This document shows positions 41,801 to 46,599 of a stretch of 46,599 nucleotides of DNA, piece by piece. A model generated the notes under the pieces. It ran no database searches. It was not told the DNA's origin and worked only from the letters and a program-made list of their open reading frames with translations. Each line of letters begins with the position of its first letter. The stretch's first letter is position 1. A program made the position numbers and the translations under genes. Origin of the DNA: an uncultured Treponema sp. (GTDB lineage: Bacteria > Spirochaetota > Spirochaetia > Treponematales > Treponemataceae); assembly GCA_937892225.1 (NCBI GenBank), contig CALAUH010000082.1:1-46599 (forward strand), read 5' to 3'.

Positions 41801-42755
41801 CATCTTTTACAACATCTGTATTTTCTTTTGCATATTTTACTTCTTTTGGCAACTGTCTTTTTACATAAGATTCAATCTGTTTTCTTTCTTCTTCTGTTAA
41901 TCCATTATCTTTATTAGTATTCTTATCTTCATTTAATATTTTTTTAGCATCTTCATCATTTTTATCAAATTGTCCATCCCTAAATGCCTGTAAAATTTCT
42001 TTAGATTCACCTATTTTTTTATTAGCAATTCCTAAATCTTTCATAGCATCATCTGTAATCTGTTTCATATCGCTATGAGTTTTTCCGTATTCGTATGCTT
42101 TTTTCTTTAATTGGTCATCTGTATTTTCAATTACTTCTTCAACCTTTTCTACAGTTTTTTCATCTTTTGCAATATCTTTACCTGTATACATACTCCAGAT
42201 TTTTCTCATCAATGATGGATTAGCTTTCCATTTTTTTTCTTTTTCTACACTTGTTTTAATCTCAGGTACTTTTTCAACTGGAGTTTCCATATCAGGATTG
42301 TTAATTTTTTCTGCAACCTTTTGTTTAATTGGTTTCTTAAATTTTTCCTGATTGTCTTTATTTGCAAATCTTTTATCCCAAATATTTCTATGAGAAAAAT
42401 ATTCCATTACGTGCTGATACCATGTTTTTTTATCTGCTCCGTAATCATGTTCAATATTTTGTTTTGTATATGCTGCTTCAATTTTTTTAACTTCTTCTGG
42501 ATTACCCTTAAAAAAGAATTCACCGATATTTTTAAGAATTTTATCTGCTGTATCTTTCAAAAAGTCTTTAATATAATAATATCTATAACGTGTTACAACT
42601 TTCTGCCCTTTATTATTAGTTCTAGTTTTTTCTGTTATATTTTCTCGATAAATATAACTACCACCAACCTGTTCGCCTTTTTTAGCCTTTTCAATATAAT
42701 TATCAAAAAAACTAATACCTTTTAATTCATTTGCATTGAAATAAAGTTTAGACAT
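35802..42755 (-). CDS. DarB-like adenine methylase-helicase giant protein
   Basis: A 2317-residue protein. Residues about 393-450 match DUF2958 (LRLFNASGSEWYITEWD, AEWGYIDLQDL). Residues about 810-1010 form an N6-adenine methyltransferase (EFYTPRDV, catalytic NPPY in VAVGNPPYMDY, VPSGFLR). Residues about 1440-2020 form a SNF2-type helicase: AYDVGVGKT (Walker A), VDELHNF, GLSATPFNN and the final EGRIWRQGNKQG. The end (about 2070-2250) is coiled coil. Two MxGNxNA linkers lie near residues 650 and 1130. P1 DarB has the same methylase-helicase plan and is packaged to protect injected DNA from type I restriction; the same role is likely here. Clean GGAGG before the start. Confidence 0.8.
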   Translation of the reverse strand: MSKLYFNANELKGISFFDNYIEKAKKGEQVGGSYIYRENITEKTRTNNKGQKVVTRYRYYYIKDFLKDTADKILKNIGEFFFKGNPEEVKKIEAAYTKQNIEHDYGADKKTWYQHVMEYFSHRNIWDKRFANKDNQEKFKKPIKQKVAEKINNPDMETPVEKVPEIKTSVEKEKKWKANPSLMRKIWSMYTGKDIAKDEKTVEKVEEVIENTDDQLKKKAYEYGKTHSDMKQITDDAMKDLGIANKKIGESKEILQAFRDGQFDKNDEDAKKILNEDKNTNKDNGLTEEERKQIESYVKRQLPKEVKYAKENTDVVKDDDPNKLTPEQENAVKVGFPKFMGIGELKTITELSQKGEEKEFYKNKIKEIADSIIDIKNNWYKSYDEEKEKHKAGLRLFNASGSEWYITEWDGNNEAFGYAILNGDTEMAEWGYIDLQDLKDAHKSPFNQLEVDLYYDNSGYVEDQLEGNNQAITVSVLDEIMDDVENNYYSSLSQKLKDNEIPSRNSIIREIDKLNKDDMSYQDMIDVIKDEDVKNNYLKAQAQIKGHIEALQRILTELPESLNISATEEFKFNLKEQDALNNLFDEYTVDNSLSDNIYQDERYVFAQKKIMERLAKEKGIPVNQVNFSEVVHVINELYQEHGNKIAMLGNQNARKYGITENLTETNNQVHNANGGIANGENNSGIERNRLSDTNGEILTGNNQTDGGINVSTSENGSNSGESVYNDSESGIGLRGNGSGRDSRGTGTSTGRLSVKEAKIIRAKCLEILKKPDSEITEADKEILKNYEGAGGLKEGSQTDAAVLSEFYTPRDVIKKIWEIVDKYNPNKDKKVLEPSAATGRFAEGRPEKFTLCELDKTSARIAKLLHPDAEVKQGAFQQTMGFIKNNSVQKEYKGEKFDVAVGNPPYMDYNDIYSGISNEKIHKRYETYFIDKTLETLKDDGIMAFVVPSGFLRNANSKAKEEIAKKGKLIEAWRLPKGTFSSTDVGTDIIVLRKEPGKLEDFNDNKYFTDNPSHVIGTESFDGNWGSAVINLPEGKTVAEAIEMIDTKSVEVDKQIAEITQNIETKITIPNKIKTNYSYGETVETDKGNGVVTGFRKKDGKTIGYKVRLDNNEIIDLPAETDAEEHENRSNAMKGNKNAEKLIKKETVKKAKKGDVYTESVGHNMTADEFSKRFGKEVPEQDLKFWKKTNWEGIVEFNDLSENEKKEIENNKNFIKTENGYENIVNYASGNIYDKLNELELNKDNISKDEYDYKKSLLNAAKPVKKTVEQFTVSPLSNFSKTFVDEEGKNLVDKFLFDYLGFNSYGSDWGIKISKNELDDNLKWSDIWDYIHQKPVQTERARGWNKEDKEAEAETNKMIANQKKVSRREVAERLFNDFLRKLPKEEKEKVESAWNKQFNAIVNPDFKKIPLFVEGLNTHKGKKEFDPTDQQIKGISELCNKGNGILAYDVGVGKTFCGIVATVNQLETGKAKKPLIMVPKAVYKKWIKEIHQHFPNINVNELGNFSEKDIGQYKNADGTYNFPENSINVCTYEALQKVTFKDETLEGDLKDDMLDSQSIYDYDENGNLVEDTRTDREKAKEKERVMKLLGKSASAKDGAVYWEDLGIDHITVDELHNFKNVFSIPSTIGKSNRFTKERKTDYWGHTVKEDGDGRLANEFQGLSGASSSRGMKMFAISQLIQRQNDGRGFFGLSATPFNNSPVEIYNILSLCARNRLKDLNIYNLQDFLREFAELKPDFKINAKGEAVESQTMKNFKNLGALQNLITEFIDKVDGEEAGVIRPRKQLHMPELDLTPLQKQIMEVEKMRMDGMFSTSKENSGDVLVAMNNMRMAVLSPSLIDPKFYADYMSVYDNFTPPSPDDVVKESPKLQFVCDSVVKQWKERPGESQVIYMPRGVGKKAKANDEDVSYGDKVNGFQAMKDYLVSKGMPEDSIAFMNSDTSLDMKEQIKDDFNNPDGKIKVIIGSETIKEGVSLNGNATTLYNTMLGWNPTETIQVEGRIWRQGNKQGITHIVYPLMNDSIDAMMYQKYDEKSSRLNALWSYKGDSLNVEDYNPEEVKYELIKDPEKRANMKIMFEQKELKRNLRMENARYDNLYDTKQQYDRLSNHIESYNNDLKNAQDNVNSKQASLEDAKAEIEKCKKTVATAKKANDKDLIEMANTKLENANNTFENAKMNLTRAKDNLKFQERNIKELNGKIEGIKLYWDKQGVENNNVDSKLEEISTKRQQIESDLNDIKNKREEYIAEARKQLEEEKSKQKHNTVDQVVNMTTKEISDNLRLMDDSLRAEIRAELEERFPYLKKSLPLFFIHEGRFLIRK

Positions 42756-42775
42756 AAAAATAAACCTCCAGGAAT

Positions 42776-42840
42776 AAAAAAAAGACAGCCACTAACTGAA
42801 AAAAATCAGTAATGACTGTCTTTATTTTTTAGACACATCT
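42776..42840 (-). terminator. Repeated leader-terminator module, copy 1
   Basis: Leftward: AGATGTGTC, AAAGACAGTC with an extended stem (CTGA/TCAG), GGCTGTC and eight Ts. It lies between MuF and the methylase-helicase gene. The upstream promoter is weaker than in the other copies (TTTTCA then TATAAA near 42880). Confidence 0.75.
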
Positions 42841-42932
42841 ATATAATTAATAAGTTTTATATTTTATTAATTTATTTTATAACATAATTAGTATTTTGAA
42901 AAGTATTTTTTTCTTTATACATTTTTAATAGT

Positions 42933-45900
42933 TTAGTCTTTATCTGCATCAGGATAATATCTATACCATGATCCTCGACAATTTCCACTCCATCCACATT
43001 TACCATTTCTTTTTACAAGTAAGAAATGCCACTTTTCAAGTTCTACATCATAAACCATACCCCTATAGTTTAATTTATATGGTAAATGAAATTCTGGATG
43101 CCCTGGATTAACTTGTTTTGAATAAACTTTGTTTTTTGATTTACATATATTTATTACATAACAATCTGTATTTAATTTATATGTTCCATTTCTAAACATA
43201 ACTTCTTTACCTTTCTGTTTAGTTATATATATAGAAGGCATCCATCCAGCTTTAATAATTAACTCACATAAATCATCAGCCATTTTCTTTGATGAAGTTC
43301 TAACAACAAAAACATGAGATTTTTTTATTCCTAATGAATTATTCTTAATGTTTTCTCTATTTCTTTTTGAACCATCACCTAAATTAAATGAATACAAAAA
43401 ATCTCTAATAACATCTGAATTTGAGTTTTTAATAAAATCAGGAATATATTTATCTGCTGCATAAATACCAAACATCTGTTCAAATTTTTTTGCAATTTCT
43501 CCAGTAAAATATAAAGCTTCTTTACCTATACAAACAACATCTTTAAATTCAGGAATATCATTAAGAATTTTATTTACATTTTTCTGAGCAAGTTTTATTT
43601 CATAAGCATTATTACTTTTTTTTCTTCCACTTCCTTCTGATAAATACCATGCCCATAATTTTATATATTGTTTATATGAATAATCTATATTACCAATTTT
43701 AATAGTTTCAGGGTTAGAAGCCTTCCAAATTCCTTGTGATCTAGGTATTTGAAAAACCATTTTATTTAATAAATCTTCTGCTTTAATACCATGCCATTTT
43801 TTACTTTTTCTTTCTTCAATTAACATATTATGATTAGGTGTTACTAATAAATCGAAATTTCTACCTGGAAAACTAATCATTTCACCATCATATTGATATG
43901 AAATTTTATTTATAAATGGTAAAAAGTCTACTTCATGTGTATCAGGATTTATTGACATAATTAAATCATCATCTAAAACATCTTTAAATAATTTCCAGCC
44001 ATTGTTAGTCATTACTTCTGTATCATCTGAATAACAATAAGGATGCATAACGCCGTTAGGTATATCGCCGCTATCTTTACCATCCCATATAGCATATTTT
44101 GCGTATTTATCATTTATCTTTTCGTCTGGTAATGGAATATCACTCCATAAGACAACTGTATCTTTGATTTTCTTACACTTTTTACAGGTATTATCATCAA
44201 GAATTTCAAACCTTTTGAAATATACCTTTTCACCTTCCTTTGCATTGTAAACTTCTTCTTTCAGATAAGCATTATTTACGCTATTTTGAATTTCTGTATC
44301 TGCAATTTTTTGAAAATCTCTGTTTAATCCGACACATTTATCGAATAAATTTTGAGATACTTTTGATTTACTTTCTTTATTTTTTATACCGTCAATAATT
44401 ATCTGCTGTATATCATTTCTCATATTATCAGTTACTTTAGTAACTTTTTGAGCAGCACTATCTACGGCAATCTGAATTCTTGCAGCACGTTCACGATTAA
44501 TTGTTTCTCCAAATACATCTTGCATATTTTTAATATCTTCACTTATCCAGTCTAAAGTTTTATTTTCTGTTTTAATTTCTGCAAGAGGTAATTTTGTTAA
44601 TTTTGCCATCGGCATTTTTTTAGACAACCTTTCAAGAATTCTACCTAAACTATCACCTTTTAAGACAATTTTTTTTCCAATTCCTTTATAATTACGATTC
44701 AAAAAATCTTCCAATGCTTTTACAAAATTATTCCAGTCTTTTTTATCTATAGGTTTTCCAGTTTCACTGTTATAAACAATTTTACCCTTATATGTTAAAT
44801 ATGCTTTACTTAATATTCTTATTTCAGGTAAATCAAAATAATTAATAACAAATTCATAAACACTATTAGTAATTTTAGTTATTTCGTTAACAATGTTATT
44901 TGTTAATTCTTCCTGAGCCTTATATTTGAAAGCTTCACCAAAATTAGAAGATTCTAAATCTGCATCAAGACTAAAAGCAAGTTTATGTACAGCCTTTTCA
45001 ATTTTGCTTTTATCAAAATCGGTTATTCTTAAAGTTATATCACCGTATTTTTTTGAACCGTCATTATCAGGAATATGTTTAATAACAAACGGTTTATTAA
45101 AATAAGTTGCATTTAATGATTTTTGCAACTGTTCAATTTTCTTATTTTTATTTGCTTCTGTAATATCTGTTATCTTTACGTCAAAAGATTTATGTATCTT
45201 TTTTCCTTGTTTAGAAAAAACAAAAGACTTAAATTCATCAATATTCATAGTTTCCATACTCCCAAAAAATCCAGGTCTATCGTATTGTTTCATATATGCT
45301 TTTTTAGCTTCGTTAGAATTTGAAAAACACAGCATACACTTATCTTCATCGTATTTATGAGTTACCGGATTATTTTGATGAATAATATAAACTTTAGTTG
45401 CTTTTTTATCTGGTCCGATATAACAATCAACGTGATCCGAATCAGTACCTATAGTTCCACGTATATATCCGTAATCATAGTGCATTAATGTTTTCCACTT
45501 ATGTCCATCTGAATCAACACCTTTTCTATAACTTCCTTTTTTGTTTTCAATGGAAATATCCATACCATAAAGTTTAGTTCTACCTTGTAATTTATATCCT
45601 GAAAAAGTTAGTGATTTATTAATTTTACTTGACATATTCTGTGAATATGATATTATTGAATTGCGGTTAGGAAACGGTTTTTCTGAATACGCCCTTTGTT
45701 CAGCCGAGAATTGAACATTTTTAGATGGATTCTTTAAGGAAACAGAGCCTTTGTTGTGAAGATACTCCCTTAAAACTTCCATCTTTTTTTTATCTTCATA
45801 CAACATTTCTTTTGAATCAATAAATGTTAAACAGTTTTCAATTCTTTTATCATGAAAACTTCTTAAAGAATTTACTGTAATACAATTGCCAATATTTTTA

Positions 45901-46586
45901 GATACTTCTATTGCACATATAACAGGTCTTTTTTTATAAAACTGTTCTGTTATAATAATAATATGATTGTTTTCTTTATTTTTTAATATTGATAATGGTT
46001 TTGTTAATTGAATAGGAATATCATTTACTAAACTTACAGGCATATTATGATTATGACTTTTTTTTGAATTAACTTTTGTTAAAATCTTTCTCAAAATTTT
46101 AGGCTCAATAACAATTTTATCGTTTCTCATTTTTGAATATTTCTGTAAAATCGCAGGTGTTGATGGTAATACAGTAATCATAGAATTTTGAGTATACCCT
46201 CTTTCGATAAACTGTTTTATAGCATTAGTAAAATTCTGTTTATATTTTAATAATTCTTCATCTGTTATTTTCATCCACCTATGTACAATTTTCCCATTTT
46301 TATCTGTTGTTATTTCCAATGAACATTTATTTGTATCAACAGCCTTTTCAATATCTTCCTGATGTTCTAGTAGTTCCTCATTTGTAATTTTATAATCATC
46401 AAAATCACCACGAGCAAAGATATTAGAATTAGAGGGAAATTCCTCTAATTTCCCATTATTTCCCTTGTTTATACCATTATTTTGTAGTTTTTCTACAAAT
46501 TCAAGACTTAAATCCTTGTTTTTATCTGCTTTTAATTTCTGAGTTATTTCTTCAACTACTTCTTTTTTTGCTTTATATTTCTGCAT
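42933..46586 (-). CDS. MuF-type polyvalent head protein interrupted by an intein
   Basis: A 1217-residue precursor. Residues about 155-255 resemble the MuF C-terminal/BECR nuclease domain (RKILTKV to VSLVNDIPIQL, then NHIIIITEQF). Residues about 330-465 match the inorganic-pyrophosphatase-like domain of polyvalent proteins (SDHVDCYIGPDKKA, DKCMLCFSN). Residues about 690-850 are the MuF head-morphogenesis domain (RERAARIQI, DNTCKKCKKI, ending GVMHPY). Residues 851-1202 are an intein; the extein resumes CRGSWYRYYPD, restoring the conserved HPxCRxSW motif. MuF proteins associate with the portal inside the head. The N-terminal domains extend it well beyond the usual MuF length. The start follows AGGT. 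Confidence 0.8.
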   Translation of the reverse strand: MQKYKAKKEVVEEITQKLKADKNKDLSLEFVEKLQNNGINKGNNGKLEEFPSNSNIFARGDFDDYKITNEELLEHQEDIEKAVDTNKCSLEITTDKNGKIVHRWMKITDEELLKYKQNFTNAIKQFIERGYTQNSMITVLPSTPAILQKYSKMRNDKIVIEPKILRKILTKVNSKKSHNHNMPVSLVNDIPIQLTKPLSILKNKENNHIIIITEQFYKKRPVICAIEVSKNIGNCITVNSLRSFHDKRIENCLTFIDSKEMLYEDKKKMEVLREYLHNKGSVSLKNPSKNVQFSAEQRAYSEKPFPNRNSIISYSQNMSSKINKSLTFSGYKLQGRTKLYGMDISIENKKGSYRKGVDSDGHKWKTLMHYDYGYIRGTIGTDSDHVDCYIGPDKKATKVYIIHQNNPVTHKYDEDKCMLCFSNSNEAKKAYMKQYDRPGFFGSMETMNIDEFKSFVFSKQGKKIHKSFDVKITDITEANKNKKIEQLQKSLNATYFNKPFVIKHIPDNDGSKKYGDITLRITDFDKSKIEKAVHKLAFSLDADLESSNFGEAFKYKAQEELTNNIVNEITKITNSVYEFVINYFDLPEIRILSKAYLTYKGKIVYNSETGKPIDKKDWNNFVKALEDFLNRNYKGIGKKIVLKGDSLGRILERLSKKMPMAKLTKLPLAEIKTENKTLDWISEDIKNMQDVFGETINRERAARIQIAVDSAAQKVTKVTDNMRNDIQQIIIDGIKNKESKSKVSQNLFDKCVGLNRDFQKIADTEIQNSVNNAYLKEEVYNAKEGEKVYFKRFEILDDNTCKKCKKIKDTVVLWSDIPLPDEKINDKYAKYAIWDGKDSGDIPNGVMHPYCYSDDTEVMTNNGWKLFKDVLDDDLIMSINPDTHEVDFLPFINKISYQYDGEMISFPGRNFDLLVTPNHNMLIEERKSKKWHGIKAEDLLNKMVFQIPRSQGIWKASNPETIKIGNIDYSYKQYIKLWAWYLSEGSGRKKSNNAYEIKLAQKNVNKILNDIPEFKDVVCIGKEALYFTGEIAKKFEQMFGIYAADKYIPDFIKNSNSDVIRDFLYSFNLGDGSKRNRENIKNNSLGIKKSHVFVVRTSSKKMADDLCELIIKAGWMPSIYITKQKGKEVMFRNGTYKLNTDCYVINICKSKNKVYSKQVNPGHPEFHLPYKLNYRGMVYDVELEKWHFLLVKRNGKCGWSGNCRGSWYRYYPDADKD
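42981..44036 (-). mobile_element. Intein with LAGLIDADG homing endonuclease inside MuF
   Basis: A 352-residue intein, residues 851-1202. It opens CYSDDTEVMTNNGW (Cys1, block A), has TPNH (block B, the His of the TxxH motif), two LAGLIDADG helices (LWAWYLSEGS and FLYSFNLGDGS, acidic residues Glu and Asp present), block F VYDVELEKWHF, and ends GWSGN before Cys+1. The penultimate residue is Gly rather than the usual His, a tolerated variant in some inteins. Both splice nucleophiles (Cys1, Cys+1) and terminal Asn are present, so splicing is expected. Removing it leaves HPYCRGSW. Confidence 0.85.
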
Positions 46587-46599
46587 CTTCTTTTACCTC

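Overview
The window is the structural, lysis and lysogeny part of a temperate contractile-tailed (myovirus-type) phage or prophage with very AT-rich DNA. The host is uncertain. A DUF261-like protein in the lysis cassette (a family I associate with Treponema and Borrelia) points weakly to a spirochaete; the promoters are plain TTGACA/TATAAT. No tRNA, rRNA or CRISPR array was seen.

Layout, left to right. 1-1253 (minus): a heptamer repeat tract, a C5-cytosine DNA methyltransferase broken into three abutting reading frames, and a small unknown gene. These face a plus-strand XRE repressor (1388-1729) across a divergent promoter with two CAAGA-type palindromes. 1730-3785 (plus): a promoter, a leader with an intrinsic terminator, then a lysis-like cassette (membrane protein, holin-like protein, DUF261-like putative endolysin, and two overlapping spanin-like genes). 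3766-5202 (minus): tyrosine integrase and a candidate attachment region. 5188-6607: a serine recombinase followed by three silent, start-less tail-fibre C-terminal cassettes on the plus strand, then a symmetric terminator. 6657-20709 (minus, so transcription runs right to left): tail fibre, tail protein I-like, baseplate J, LysM+gp25 fusion, spike, hub, tape measure, two-frame tail chaperone, tail tube, sheath and a small unknown. 20696-28150: tail terminator, neck and head-completion proteins, major capsid with an Ig/FnIII-like insert, and a protease-scaffold gene with a nested scaffold start. 28297-46586: an accessory block of very large multidomain ('polyvalent') proteins: a RelA/SpoT-like protein, a protein with a sliding-clamp-like domain, a DarB-like adenine methylase-helicase of 2317 residues, and a MuF protein interrupted by a LAGLIDADG intein. 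Inside this block is a second switch: a leaderless HTH gene on plus (34656-34862) facing a minus operon of small genes. Portal and terminase presumably lie beyond the right edge.

The stand-out features are: (1) a shufflon-like receptor-binding cassette array beside a serine invertase, offering four C-termini for one tail fibre; (2) at least five near-identical promoter-leader-terminator modules spaced through the roughly 40 kb leftward operon, each just before a gene's ribosome binding site; (3) an intein placed exactly in the HPxC motif of MuF; (4) three 16-bp operators embedded in promoter spacers, linking the leaderless HTH gene to a distant small gene; and (5) a methyltransferase cut by a stop exactly at its catalytic Pro-Cys dipeptide. 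All functional calls are from reading the sequence; no database search was run.
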